Source of the DNA: Streptomyces sp. NBC_00691
Lineage (GTDB): Bacteria > Actinomycetota > Actinomycetes > Streptomycetales > Streptomycetaceae
Length of the DNA stretch: 64,000 nucleotides
Direction of reading: 5' to 3'
Assembly (NCBI RefSeq): GCF_036226665.1
Contig: NZ_CP109007.1
Span: 7,812,001 to 7,876,000 of the forward strand
Positions 8,520 through 16,896 of this stretch are shown here, piece by piece. The notes below the pieces were generated by a model. It ran no database searches. It worked only from the letters and a program-made list of their open reading frames with translations, and had not been told where the DNA came from. Numbering within the stretch: position 1 is the first letter of the stretch; every line of letters begins with the position of its first letter. The position numbers and the translations under genes are program-made.

Positions 8520-9440
8520 CTACTGCCAGGCGCAGTGGACGTGGTTGCCCTCGTCCAGGGCTTCCGTCGCGCCGTACGCGCGGCAGGCGCTGACGAAGGT
8601 GGCGTTGCTGACGGACATGTTGTCCGCGTCGAACGCGATGCCCCTGTAGTGGTTCGAGTTCGACGAGTGGTCGCCGCCCGCGATCTCGGTGACCAGGAAG
8701 GTGTAGCCCCGCTCCGTGGCCAGCTTCAGCATGCCGTTGAGCATGGCCGTGGAGAGCCACACCTCGCGCTCGCCGACGTCGCCGTAGTTGCTGGTCTCGG
8801 CGGTGGTGCCGTTCTTTGTGTCGGTGATGTTCGCCTGGGCCGTGGAGTCGGCGTCGACGACCCCGCTCACGTGATAGGTGAGCAGGGAGATACGGGAGTT
8901 GGCGTCGATCGACGCTGCGAGCTGGGCGCGGCCGGTGCCGCCCCCGCCGCTGCCGGAGCCGCCGACCAGGGCGTTCCAGGTGTTCGGGCCCACGATGCCG
9001 TCCGCCGTCAGGCCGTGCTTGGACTGGAAGTCCTTGGCGGCGTTGGTGGACGCGGTGCCGAAGGCACCGTCGACGACGAGGCCGTACCCGTAACGGTTCA
9101 GCTGGGTCTGGGCCGCTCTGGCAGCGTTGCCGGTGCTGCCGCTCTGCACCGTGGCGACCAGCTTGGGCCAGGTCAGCGGACCCACCGAGCCATCGGCCGT
9201 GAGCCCGTTGGCGCTCTGGAACGCCGAGACCTTCGTCTCGGTCGCGGGACCGAACCGGCCGTCGGCCGCGATCGCGTACCCGCGGTGGTTGAGCAGGTGC
9301 TGGATCGTCGTCACCTGGGCCCCGCTGTCGCCGTTGGCGATGACGGGCCAGGTGGCGGCCGAGGCGGAGTTCGGCCCGAGCAGGACGGCCACCATCGCGG
9401 TGATGACCGCGGCGACCAGCGCCGGGAAGCGTCTGCGCAT
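8520..9440 (-). CDS. Exported M15-type D-Ala-D-Ala carboxypeptidase-like protein with two peptidoglycan-binding domains
   Basis: A 306-residue protein: signal peptide (MRRRFPALVAAVITAMVAVL, cleavage after SASA), two PG_binding_1 repeats near residues 30-95 and 100-160 (VDGAFGTASTNAAKDFQ, GLTADGIVGPNTWNALV), a Gly/Ser linker, and a C-terminal zinc peptidase domain. The last domain carries SNHYRGIAFD (S-x-H-x2-G-x-A-x-D) and a terminal HVH, the zinc-binding and catalytic pattern of MEROPS M15/LAS peptidases. It should cut peptide cross-links or stem peptides outside the cell. It follows the MepA-like gene by 31 bp on the same strand, so the two are likely one operon. Confidence 0.87.
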   Translation of the reverse strand: MRRRFPALVAAVITAMVAVLLGPNSASAATWPVIANGDSGAQVTTIQHLLNHRGYAIAADGRFGPATETKVSAFQSANGLTADGSVGPLTWPKLVATVQSGSTGNAARAAQTQLNRYGYGLVVDGAFGTASTNAAKDFQSKHGLTADGIVGPNTWNALVGGSGSGGGGTGRAQLAASIDANSRISLLTYHVSGVVDADSTAQANITDTKNGTTAETSNYGDVGEREVWLSTAMLNGMLKLATERGYTFLVTEIAGGDHSSNSNHYRGIAFDADNMSVSNATFVSACRAYGATEALDEGNHVHCAWQ

Positions 9441-9471
9441 GTCTCTCCTTCGCGTGCTGCGCCGGCCCGTG

Positions 9472-10425
9472 TCAGCGGTAGCGGACGTGCAGGTGGTTGT
9501 CGTGGTTCGGGTACTGCGTGGTCAGGCCCTCGGAGATCAGCGTCGGGTCGTTGAAGTAGACGACCTCGATGTGCCCGGGGGCCGCCGCGCGGATCGCCTG
9601 CACGAGCTGGCGGGTCGCCGCCCGGTCGTAGGTGCCGGACTGCCAGGTGATCCGGCCCGCCGAGCACTGCGCGGAATCGGTGCGGATCGGCCAGATGTCG
9701 ATGTCGAGCCCGACCTCGTGGCTGGCGTGGCCCGGGATGTCGCCGCCGTGTTCGAAGCCCGCGTCGCCCATCGGCAGCTTGCCCTGGCCGGTCGAGGCGA
9801 ACGACGCGGCTGCGGCCTCCAGCTGGCCGACGGCCGCGGCGGTGGCCCAGTTCGCGGTCGCGTTGCCGTCCGGGTTCTGGTCGCAGATGTTGGTGAAGTT
9901 CACCAGCTCGTAGTGCCAGACCAGGTTGCGCCAGGTGTCGGGGCCGACGACCCCGTCGGCGGAGAGGCCCGCGTGGCTCTGGAAGTTCTTCACCGCGGTG
10001 GCGGTCCCCGGGCCGAAGTCGCCGTCGACCGTGAGGCCCGCCGAACGCTTGGCGTTGAGCAGGTGCTGCACGGCCTTCACGGCCGATCCCTTGTCACCCT
10101 GGCGCACCGTGGCGACGAGCTTGCCCCAGGTGTTCGGGCCGACGATGCCGTCCGCCGTCAGGCCCTGGGAGCTCTGGAAGGCCTTGACGGCGGTCGCCGT
10201 GCCGGAGCCGAAGACCCCGTCGGCGGCCACGGACTGGCCGTGCGCGCCCAGCAGGTACTGGAGGGCGACGACGTCGCTGCCTCGGTTGCCCGAGCTCTGC
10301 AGGTGGTACGCCGCTCCCGCGAACGCCTGGGCCGGGGTGCCCGTCTGGACGAACAGGGCCGTGGTCAGGGCGAGGAACAGGGCGATCCGTGCGCTCCGCT
10401 TGCGCAGACCGGATGATCGGAGCAT
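9472..10425 (-). CDS. Exported MepA-like LAS endopeptidase with two peptidoglycan-binding domains
   Basis: A 317-residue protein with a signal peptide ending TPAQA-FAG, two PG_binding_1 repeats (YLLGAHGQSVAADGVFGSG; HLLNAKRSAGLTVDGDFGPG), and a C-terminal domain with FEHGGDIPGHASHEVGLDID and a terminal NHDNHLHVRYR. The GHASHEVGLDIDIW stretch and the final HLH match the penicillin-insensitive murein endopeptidase MepA branch of LAS zinc peptidases. Start: the ATG at 10425 has GAGAGGAAT upstream; a frame extension of nine codons exists but is poorer. Product and start are clear; the exact peptide bond cleaved in a Streptomyces wall is inferred from the family. Confidence 0.87.
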   Translation of the reverse strand: MLRSSGLRKRSARIALFLALTTALFVQTGTPAQAFAGAAYHLQSSGNRGSDVVALQYLLGAHGQSVAADGVFGSGTATAVKAFQSSQGLTADGIVGPNTWGKLVATVRQGDKGSAVKAVQHLLNAKRSAGLTVDGDFGPGTATAVKNFQSHAGLSADGVVGPDTWRNLVWHYELVNFTNICDQNPDGNATANWATAAAVGQLEAAAASFASTGQGKLPMGDAGFEHGGDIPGHASHEVGLDIDIWPIRTDSAQCSAGRITWQSGTYDRAATRQLVQAIRAAAPGHIEVVYFNDPTLISEGLTTQYPNHDNHLHVRYR

Positions 10426-10553
10426 GGTGCGATTCCTCTCGTGTCGAATCATGTCGGGCTCGGTTGCGATGGGTTGAGGGGATGGGGGACGCGAGGCGGG
10501 TCACGCGCGCGGGGTGTGCCCGGCATGTCTCCCTGGACGTCCTCGTGACGTGC

Positions 10554-11441
10554 TCAGGGGACGGGGTGCCCGAAGGTCAGGCCGTGCCTGTGCTCCAGCT
10601 CCCGGATGCGCGGCAGCAGGCCGCGTTCCAGCGCGCGGAGTTCGTCGCGGTGCGCCGCCTCGAAGGCGGTGCGGCGGGCGGCACGCAGGGGTTCCCGGAC
10701 CGCTTCCACCGGGGCCATGCAGACGGCGTAGGCAGCCCCGAGGCCCCGGTCGGCGCGGGCGGCCTCCGCCCCGTCCTCGATGCCCTGGACGGTGCGGTCG
10801 ACGAGGGCGAAGAAGCCGTCCTCGTCCTCGACCTCGACGCCGTACCGCGTGAGGCAGCCGGGCAGGGTCCGCAGGGCCTCGCGGGCCCGGGGGTCGTCCC
10901 GGACCGCCGAGACCTCCGGCCACCACAGCGACTGGAGCGGCGAGTACAGGTCCTTGAACTCCTTGGCCGCGGCGCGGCCCTCCGCCTCGCAGCGTTGTTG
11001 CGCGGCCCGGTCCGCCCGGCCCGCCGCCCGGCCGCTCGGGGAGGCCGACGGCAGGGCGGGCACGCTCATCGTGAGGCCGTGCCGCCCGATGAAGCCCAGG
11101 TCGGGCAGGTCGGACCAGCCGATGTACACGGGGGGCGGCACCTCGGCGGGCCGCACGCCCGCCCGCTCCGCGCACTCCTGGAGCCGGGCGTGGCCCACCA
11201 GTTGGGCGAAGCCGTCGAGCCCCTGGGTCAGCCTGCTGTCCGTACCGGTCGCGGGCAGCACCATCGCCGTCAGGTCCCGCTCCGCAGGCAGGCCCCGCGC
11301 CACCGTCGGCGGCCGTGCGGGGCCCGGCGCGGTGGGGAGGGACGCCGTGGCGAGACCGGGCGCGGCGCCCCCGCAGCCCGTCAGGGCGGCCGCCGCGATG
11401 ACGGCGCCCAGGGCCGCCGAGGTGATCGGTCTCTTCTTCAC
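10554..11441 (-). CDS. Predicted lipoprotein of unknown function
   Basis: A 295-residue protein beginning at a GTG (VKKRPITSAALGAV) with GAGAGG upstream. The signal ends in the lipobox AALTGCGG, so the cysteine near residue 23 should be lipidated and the protein held on the outer face of the membrane. The mature part is Arg/Glu rich and helical, with four cysteines (VGHARLQECAERAG, AAQQRCEAEG, LRTLPGCLTRYG, LGAAYAVCMAPVEA) that could pair. I do not recognise a named family. It sits inside the peptidoglycan-hydrolase island on the same strand as its neighbours, separated by about 130 bp from the MepA-like gene, so a wall-related role is plausible but unproved. Confidence 0.72.
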   Translation of the reverse strand: MKKRPITSAALGAVIAAAALTGCGGAAPGLATASLPTAPGPARPPTVARGLPAERDLTAMVLPATGTDSRLTQGLDGFAQLVGHARLQECAERAGVRPAEVPPPVYIGWSDLPDLGFIGRHGLTMSVPALPSASPSGRAAGRADRAAQQRCEAEGRAAAKEFKDLYSPLQSLWWPEVSAVRDDPRAREALRTLPGCLTRYGVEVEDEDGFFALVDRTVQGIEDGAEAARADRGLGAAYAVCMAPVEAVREPLRAARRTAFEAAHRDELRALERGLLPRIRELEHRHGLTFGHPVP

Positions 11442-11529
11442 GGTGTTTCGTGCCTCTCGGTTGTCCGGGCGCCGCGGGGCCGTCATGCCGGTGGCCCCGC
11501 GGCGTACTGCCGATCCGCCGGGGAGCGGG

Positions 11530-11952
11530 TCAGTGGGTGATCCGGACCGTGTCGCCGCCGTCGAGCAGGCTGGAGACGCTGAACTGGGTGCCGGCGGAGA
11601 GGCCGGTGATGAGCCAGTAGGTCGAGTCGTTGACGCTGTGGGAGCCGTCGGACGCCTGGACGTACCGCTTCGAGCCGGTCACCCAGCCGGACGACTTCTT
11701 GTAACGGCCGGCGTAGTGGTCGTAGGTGCGGCTGCCGGAGTTGTACGAGTAGGTCAGGTTCAGGTCACCGCAGCCACTGGAGGCCTTGGTGGCGATGGTG
11801 CCCTGCGACTCGTACTCACCGGTGGTGAGGGTGGTGACCGTGCACGCCTGGGCCGAGGCGGAGGCCGCCGGGGCGAGTGTCACGCAGGTGGCGGCGAGAC
11901 CGGCGAGGGCGAGGGCACCTGCGGTGAGGGTGGTGCTGCGGATGCGACGCAT
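11530..11952 (-). CDS. Small exported protein of unknown function
   Basis: A 140-residue protein with a clear signal peptide (RSTTLTAGALALAGLAATCV, cleavage near ASA-QAC). The mature part of about 105 residues is rich in Ser, Thr, Tyr and Gly (NLTYSYNSGSRTYDHYAGRY) and has two cysteines likely to form one disulphide, suggesting a small beta-rich secreted domain. The ATG at 11952 is preceded by GGGAG. It lies in the peptidoglycan island between a lipoprotein and an amidase on the same strand. No family is recognised; an inhibitor, surface or lectin-like role would be guesswork. Confidence 0.72.
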   Translation of the reverse strand: MRRIRSTTLTAGALALAGLAATCVTLAPAASASAQACTVTTLTTGEYESQGTIATKASSGCGDLNLTYSYNSGSRTYDHYAGRYKKSSGWVTGSKRYVQASDGSHSVNDSTYWLITGLSAGTQFSVSSLLDGGDTVRITH

Positions 11953-12200
11953 GTCATGACTCCCGTGGTCGGTTGGGTGGTGGGGACGGGCGGTGCGAGA
12001 GGGGCCTGTTCCGGCCGCCGCTTTTTTCGGCCCAGCGGAATCCTGACCATGCCGACCGGCGAATGCGTAGGTCCCATCGCCCACTCGGGACACTCCCGGG
12101 ACGCGCGCCCACCGGGACGCGGGGGAGGGGACACGAGGGGACGGGACAGGAACAGGGAAGGGACGGGGAGGGACGGGCAGCGGGAGGCCAGGAACCCGGG
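11953..12200. other. Intergenic stretch
   Basis: Between the small exported protein and the terminator hairpin at 12201-12250. It contains runs of GGGAC/GGGAGG repeats on the plus strand but no convincing start/RBS or protein-like frame; probably the promoter and leader of the gene to its left. Confidence 0.4.
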
Positions 12201-12250
12201 GTACGTGAGAGGGGGTGAGGCGGGAGACCGCCTCACCCCCTCTCCCGTAC
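12201..12250. terminator. Long near-perfect hairpin terminator
   Basis: Two 23-base arms (12201-12223 and 12228-12250) pair with a single mismatch around a GAGA loop. It lies 16 bp beyond the stop of the amidase gene, which is transcribed leftwards. Long stems without a U-tract are typical of Streptomyces terminators. It would insulate the amidase from the small exported protein gene. Confidence 0.8.
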
Positions 12251-12265
12251 CGGGACACCGGCCAC

Positions 12266-13354
12266 TCAGCCCAGCAGCCGGCTCCAGGTGCGGGCGTCCG
12301 CCACGCCGTCGGCCGACAGGCTCGCCGAGGTCTGGAACGCCCGCACTCCCGCCTCGGTGCCCGGGCCGAAGCCGCCGTCGACGACCAGCGTCTGACCGCG
12401 CGCGTTGAGCTGGCCCTGCAGCGCCTTCACCGCGTCGCCCTGCGCTCCACGCGCGAGCGGGTTGGCGAGCTGGTGCCAGGTCTGGTTTCCGGCCACGCCG
12501 TCGACCCCGGCCCGGTTGGTCGACTGGAAGGCACGCACCGCGCTCTCGGTCGCCGGCCCGAAGGAGCCGTCGGCCACGACCGTGGCACCCCGGGAGTCGA
12601 GCAGGTACTGCAGCGACCTGACGCGCTCGCCCGAGTCACCGAGCCGCGCCACCGGCCAGCCGCCCCACGCCGGGCTGCCGCCGATCCGGGCGGCGACGTC
12701 GGCCCTGAGCTGCGGCAGCAGCGCGTACAGCCGGTCGCCGGGGCACTCGGTGTTGTTGAAGTCCCGGTGCCCGAAGATCTGGTAGGCGCGCAGCCCGTAC
12801 TGGGAGCAGATGTACGCGCAGAGGTCGACCAGCTTCGCGTACTGCGCCGACCGCGGGTCCACCGACGTGTACGTGCCCTCGTTCTCGATGCCGACGGCGA
12901 CGGTGTTCTGGCTGGTGCAGTGCGCCGACTCGACCTGCTGGGTACCGGCGGCCAGCGCGGCGACGCTGGAGTGCCTGCCCTCGGTGATCCAGCCGCCGCG
13001 GCTGATCGTGAAGTGCTGGCCCGAGTCGATCCAGCCCCGCGCGTCCATGTGGTCGGCCTGGATCGACCGGGACAGATCGAAGGCGTGCGCCTGCGAGTAG
13101 TCGGTGCTGTTCGGGGTCGCCGTGTGATGGACGATGATCTTCTGCGGTCCGGTGGCCAGCAGCTTCACCGGGGTGCTCGGCTCGCGGGCGCTCCAGGCCA
13201 CGCACCCGGAGATCACCGGTCCGGCGAGCGCGGTGCCCGCGGCGGCGCGCGCGGTCCCCGGCAGCGCGGTCCCCAGGACCGCTCCGGCACCGAGGGCGAA
13301 GGCCCCGGACAGCAGCGCGCGGCGTCGCGGACGCGGCATCGGCAGGTCGCTCAT
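12266..13354 (-). CDS. Exported N-acetylmuramoyl-L-alanine amidase with two peptidoglycan-binding domains
   Basis: A 362-residue protein. The N-terminus (RPRRRALLSGAFALGAGAVL) has twin arginines and a hydrophobic core, so Tat or Sec export is possible. An amidase_2/PGRP domain covers residues about 60-220: KIIVHHTATPN supplies the first zinc His, GIENEGTY the catalytic-region Glu, and IFGHRDFNNTECPGD the second His and the Cys/Asp ligand region. Two PG_binding_1 repeats follow (YLLDSRGATVVADGSFGPA; QLNARGQTLVVDGGFGPG). It should hydrolyse the MurNAc-L-Ala amide. ATG at 13354 has GGGGAGAG upstream. It sits in the five-hydrolase island, ending at a strong terminator. Confidence 0.9.
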   Translation of the reverse strand: MSDLPMPRPRRRALLSGAFALGAGAVLGTALPGTARAAAGTALAGPVISGCVAWSAREPSTPVKLLATGPQKIIVHHTATPNSTDYSQAHAFDLSRSIQADHMDARGWIDSGQHFTISRGGWITEGRHSSVAALAAGTQQVESAHCTSQNTVAVGIENEGTYTSVDPRSAQYAKLVDLCAYICSQYGLRAYQIFGHRDFNNTECPGDRLYALLPQLRADVAARIGGSPAWGGWPVARLGDSGERVRSLQYLLDSRGATVVADGSFGPATESAVRAFQSTNRAGVDGVAGNQTWHQLANPLARGAQGDAVKALQGQLNARGQTLVVDGGFGPGTEAGVRAFQTSASLSADGVADARTWSRLLG

Positions 13355-13510
13355 CGTCTCTCCCCATGTGTTCGGCAGCCGCCCCGCACAACGCGGAGCG
13401 GCGGCCGAATGCTATGAGCAACCTCCCTGTCCCATCAGCGAGTCCCGCACCTCAGACTTGGGCGCGTCGGCTTCTCGGGACGCCCCGGGATCCCGCCCGG
13501 CGTCACCGCC

Positions 13511-14737
13511 TCAGGGCTGCGGGGCGTCCTGCGAGGGGTCGCACTCCTGCTCCTTGACCTTCGGGATCACTCCGCAGATGGAGATGGTCGAAAGGGGGTA
13601 CTCGGCCACCGACAGCATCCGCGTGTAGGTGTCGCGGTCCACCCGGATGGTGGACTCCTCCGTCCGGCTGCCCTTGTCGGTGATGATCACACCGTCGCCG
13701 ATCGCCCCGTTCTCCAGCCGCCCCCAGACCGCCTGGCAGGAGGCACTGTGCCGGAGCTGGATCCGCAGCCCGCGCAGGTAGAGGAGCCGGACGGTCTTCG
13801 CGTCCCACTGGCAGTTCATCGTCTGCGGTTCGCGTCCGAGGCAGGACTCCCCGGAGCAGCCGGGCAGGGGGTGGTCGGACTCGGCGCCGGGCGTGCGCTC
13901 GGCCGCGCCCTGGGCCGTCACCACCCCCGAACTCTCGCCGCTCACCGTCGGCTTGCCCGCGTCCGACCGCGCGCCGTCCGGAGCGGACCGCACTCCGAGG
14001 ACGGCGATCACGACCAGGGCGCCCACGACCGCGCCGATCGCCATGTGGACGAGCGGCCGAACCCGTCCGGCGGGGCGGGGCCCGGGCCAGGCGCCGCGGT
14101 CCGGATCCGGCGCGGCGCCGGGGGCCGTGGCCGCGCCTCCGAAGGGCTCCGCGGCCGGACCGGCCCCGGCCCGCGCGGGCCTGTCGGCGCCGTCGGGCTC
14201 TCGGGGCGAGGACCGCGCGCCACCCGGCGCGGGCCGCTCCTCCCGTACGGGTCCCCTCTCCCGTACGGGTTCCCCGTCCCGTACGGGCTTCCCCGGGCCC
14301 GTCGGCTCCTCCGGTTCGGGCGCCGTCGCGCCCCGGCCCTCGTCCCGCCCCTCACTCAGGCCGTCCGTCCCCTCTCGCTCTCCCCGCTCTCCCCGCTCCG
14401 GCTCCTGCTCCCCCCGGCCCTCTGGTCCGGCTCCGTCGCGTCTGCTTCTCCGGGCCAGCTTCTCGGCGTGTTCCCAGAGGGCGACCAGGGGCGTGGGGTC
14501 CTGTCCGACCACGTCCGCGAGCTGCTGGATCGCGGCTCGGCTCGGCCACTGCTTCCCGTTGAGGAAGCGCTCCCAGGACGAGCGGCTGTAGTGCGTCTTC
14601 TCGGCGAGCCGGCCGTAGCTCAGACCGAACTCCTCCTTGATCTGGCGCATCCCCGCCAGGACCCGTTCGCGGACGGCGCTGAGTTCGGCGTCCCGCCGAC
14701 GCCGCTCGTCCCGGTCCTGCTTCTCGACAGCAGTCAT
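13511..14737 (-). CDS. XRE-family DNA-binding membrane protein with extracytoplasmic DUF2690 domain
   Basis: A 408-residue one-component-like regulator. Residues about 15-75 form a helix-turn-helix (GLSYGRLAEKTHYSRSSWER, FLNGKQWPSRAAIQQLADVV). A long Pro/Glu/Arg-rich linker follows, one transmembrane helix (AIGAVVGALVVIAVLGV near 250), and an outside domain with four cysteines in CSGESCLG, MNCQWDAKTV and HSASCQAVWG that matches DUF2690. The layout suggests a sensor that links an extracellular signal to DNA binding. Start: ATG at 14737 with GGGGGAGG eight bases upstream; the frame extends 16 codons further without a good site. It is divergent from two peptidoglycan hydrolase genes and upstream of another, so wall control is a reasonable inference. 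The linker contains a repeated CCGTACGGG motif at 14240-14288 (18-base period). Confidence 0.83.
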   Translation of the reverse strand: MTAVEKQDRDERRRRDAELSAVRERVLAGMRQIKEEFGLSYGRLAEKTHYSRSSWERFLNGKQWPSRAAIQQLADVVGQDPTPLVALWEHAEKLARRSRRDGAGPEGRGEQEPERGERGEREGTDGLSEGRDEGRGATAPEPEEPTGPGKPVRDGEPVRERGPVREERPAPGGARSSPREPDGADRPARAGAGPAAEPFGGAATAPGAAPDPDRGAWPGPRPAGRVRPLVHMAIGAVVGALVVIAVLGVRSAPDGARSDAGKPTVSGESSGVVTAQGAAERTPGAESDHPLPGCSGESCLGREPQTMNCQWDAKTVRLLYLRGLRIQLRHSASCQAVWGRLENGAIGDGVIITDKGSRTEESTIRVDRDTYTRMLSVAEYPLSTISICGVIPKVKEQECDPSQDAPQP

Positions 14738-14762
14738 TCGAAGCCTCCCCCGTGTTGAACCC

Positions 14763-14810
14763 CCCTTGCAGGCAAGGGAGTTCATGAATAACTTGCCGCT
14801 GCCTGCGGCA
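14763..14810. promoter_or_regulatory. Pair of inverted repeats in the divergent control region
   Basis: The gap between the XRE/DUF2690 gene (-) and the transglycosylase-like gene (+) holds two short dyads: CCCTTGC/GCAAGGG (14763-14769 and 14772-14778) and TGCCGC/GCGGCA (14794-14799 and 14805-14810). Their position just upstream of the regulator start makes them operator candidates. No promoter boxes are assigned with confidence. Confidence 0.35.
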
Positions 14811-15057
14811 GGACTTTGTCACACCGGGACACCTGCGAAACAGCGGACTCACAGACCTCCAGGGCCCGTGCGAGTGATCTGCGCCACAAGGGGCCGCGTG
14901 GCATGAGTCGTCCCGCCCCATCCCGTCCCGCACGCCCCCGGCGTCCCGCGCGTCCCGGTCCCGTCCCGTATCGCTCGCGAGAGGCTCCGAAGCGACCAAC
15001 CCGGCAGCACCATGACTTCGGCCGCTCCCTGATCCACCGCGAAGACAAGGACTCCGA

Positions 15058-15804
15058 GTGATACCCACCCGAACGCCGGACCTCCGGCGCCGCCTGCCGC
15101 TCGCCCAGGCGGCGCTCGTGCTGGCCGCCGCCCTGCTCGCCGTGCTGGCGCCCGCCGTCCCCGCGCACGCCCTGGACTCCACCACCTGGATCCAGCGCAA
15201 CCTCGCGGGCATCGGCTATCTGTCGGTCGGCGGGATCGACGGCGTCTACGGCGCACAGACCACCGCCGCGGTCCGCTCCTTCCAGCAGGACAACGGGCTC
15301 GCCGAGGACGGCGACTACGGCAGCCGCACCGAACTCGCCCTGCACAACAAGGTGAAAGAGGTGCAGCGCAAGGCCGGCGCCACGGCCGACGGCGCCTACG
15401 GCGACGGCACCAAGTCCAAGGTGACGTCCTGGCAGCAGGCGAACGGCCTGTCCGCCGACGGCGTCGCGGGCACCGCGACCATGAACGCGATGCGGGTGGC
15501 CCGTACCGTGAAGATCACCGCACAGTGGAAGATCGGCGAGCACGGGTGGTCCGTGAGCGGCCAGTTCGGCTGCCTCGACAACCTCTGGATCCGCGAGAGC
15601 ACGTGGAAGGTGTACGCGACGAACCCCTCGTCCGGCGCCTACGGCATCCCGCAGTCGCTGCCCGGCGACAAGATGGCCGCGGCGGGCCCCGACTGGCAGA
15701 CCAACCCGGCCACCCAGATCGAGTGGGGACTCGACTACATCAAGTCCCGCTACAGCACTCCGTGCGGGGCGTGGTCCTTCTGGCAGTCCCACAACTGGTA
15801 CTAG
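15058..15804 (+). CDS. Exported transglycosylase-like protein with two peptidoglycan-binding domains
   Basis: A 248-residue protein starting at GTG with AAGGA eight bases upstream. Signal peptide (QAALVLAAALLAVLAPAV, cleavage after AHA), two PG_binding_1 repeats (YLSVGGIDGVYGAQTTAAV; ATADGAYGDGTKSKV), and a C-terminal domain with NLWIRESTWKVYATNPSSGA, YGIPQSLPGDKM and WGLDYIKSRYSTPCGAW. That C-terminus matches the lysozyme-like fold of actinobacterial transglycosylase-like proteins; the Glu in IREST is the likely catalytic acid. Cleavage of the glycan strand is inferred from the fold. It is followed 17 bp later by an M15 peptidase gene, so the two are an operon. Confidence 0.86.
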   Translation: MIPTRTPDLRRRLPLAQAALVLAAALLAVLAPAVPAHALDSTTWIQRNLAGIGYLSVGGIDGVYGAQTTAAVRSFQQDNGLAEDGDYGSRTELALHNKVKEVQRKAGATADGAYGDGTKSKVTSWQQANGLSADGVAGTATMNAMRVARTVKITAQWKIGEHGWSVSGQFGCLDNLWIRESTWKVYATNPSSGAYGIPQSLPGDKMAAAGPDWQTNPATQIEWGLDYIKSRYSTPCGAWSFWQSHNWY

Positions 15805-15821
15805 AAAAAGAGGAGTTCACC

Positions 15822-16586
15822 ATGACATCGGCATCCGACCTGTCCCGCCGTTCTCTGCTGCGCTTCGGCGCCGGCGCCGCTGCGGCCACCGGCCTTGCCG
15901 TCGGCGGCGGTCTGGTCCTGGCCTCCCCGGCCGCCGCGTACGGCTGGCCCTCGCAGCTCGCCCAGGGCGCGAGCGGCGCGGCCGTCACCGAGCTCCAGAT
16001 CCGGATCGCCGGCTGGGCGGCGGGCTCGGCCCAGCAGACGTACGTCACCGTCGACGGCCAGTTCGGCCCCGGCACCGGCGCGGCGCTGCGCCGCTTCCAG
16101 GCGGCGTACGGGCTCTCCGCCGACGGAGTGGCCGGGCCCCAGACCTTCAGCCGGCTCAACGCGCTGGAGAGCTCCGACGGCTCGACCGCGCACTTCGACT
16201 TCTCCGAGTTCCAGAGCAAGGACGGCTCAGGCTTCTCGGGCGGCAAGGTGGGCGCGGCGACCGTGAAGGAGAACGTGCGCCGCAACATGTACAAGCTGGA
16301 GGCGCTGCGCAAGAAGTGCGGCGACCGGGCCGTCACGATCAACTCCGGCTTCCGCAGCATCTCCCACAACTCCTCGGTGGGCGGCGCCTCGAACTCCATG
16401 CACCTGTACGGCATCGCCGCGGACGTAGCCCTCTCCGGGCTGTCCACGAAGAGCATCTACCAGAAGGCCGAGACCTGCGGATACTCGGGTCTGGAGACGT
16501 ACACGGTGTCGTGGCAGCACGTCGACTCCCGGGTCGAGTACCCGTACGGCTCGCAGTCGTGGTGGTGGGAGGACGGCGTGGCCTGA
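15822..16586 (+). CDS. Tat-exported M15 D-Ala-D-Ala carboxypeptidase with peptidoglycan-binding domain
   Basis: A 254-residue protein with an excellent ribosome binding site (AAAGAGGAG before the ATG). The N-terminus SRRSLLRFGAGAAAATGLAV is a Tat signal. One PG_binding_1 repeat spans about residues 45-110 (TVDGQFGPGTGAALRRFQAA). The C-terminal M15A domain has INSGFRSISHNSSVGGASNS, then SMHLYGIAADV (S-x-H-x2-G-x-A-x-D) and WQHVDSR, which together give the zinc site and catalytic acid. It should trim or cleave stem peptides. Co-transcribed with the transglycosylase-like gene; a GC hairpin lies 12 bp beyond the stop. Confidence 0.88.
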   Translation: MTSASDLSRRSLLRFGAGAAAATGLAVGGGLVLASPAAAYGWPSQLAQGASGAAVTELQIRIAGWAAGSAQQTYVTVDGQFGPGTGAALRRFQAAYGLSADGVAGPQTFSRLNALESSDGSTAHFDFSEFQSKDGSGFSGGKVGAATVKENVRRNMYKLEALRKKCGDRAVTINSGFRSISHNSSVGGASNSMHLYGIAADVALSGLSTKSIYQKAETCGYSGLETYTVSWQHVDSRVEYPYGSQSWWWEDGVA

Positions 16587-16598
16587 GCCCGGACGCGC

Positions 16599-16614
16599 GC
16601 CCGCCACGGCGGGC
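16599..16614 (+). terminator. GC-rich hairpin after the M15 peptidase gene
   Basis: GCCCGCC and GGCGGGC pair around a two-base centre, 12 bp after the stop codon. No T-run follows, as is usual in this genus. Confidence 0.5.
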
Positions 16615-16896
16615 ACAGGAGGTGCGGAGTGGAACGAGATACGCGCTTCCCCTCTCCAGGCCTCGTCATGCCGTGCGGGCCCTCCCCTCCGGGGTCCGCA
16701 CGGCTCCCTCCGCCCCGCCCTGACCGCCGCGGGGCGTGCACGCCGGGTGGGACGGCCACTCCGTCGACGCCGACCACCTCGGTTTCGGCGTCGCCGTCAT
16801 CACCCCGCAGCCGCTCCCTTCCTGAGCGCCGACCCGGCGGCAAGGCCGATGGGCGACGGTCAAGCCGTTGTCAGCCGTCGGCCCTAAGGTCGGCCT
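16615..16896. other. Intergenic stretch with possible decayed coding sequence
   Basis: One frame near 16734-16824 reads VHAGWDGHSVDADHLGFGVA, which has protein-like composition and codon bias but no start, ribosome binding site or upstream continuation. It may be the tail of a lost gene. I do not recognise its family. The right end should contain the promoter of the SMI1 gene. Confidence 0.25.

Noticed and set aside
5396..8593. Very long open frame on the plus strand opposite the Rhs gene
   Set aside because: It is the antisense shadow of a GC-rich gene: Val/Gly/Arg-rich product, no domains, no ribosome binding site, while the opposite strand has clear Rhs motifs.
16629..16830. Short protein-like stretch near 16.7 kb
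   Set aside because: About 30 residues look coding, but no start, no ribosome binding site and no family; kept only as a possible relic within the intergenic note.
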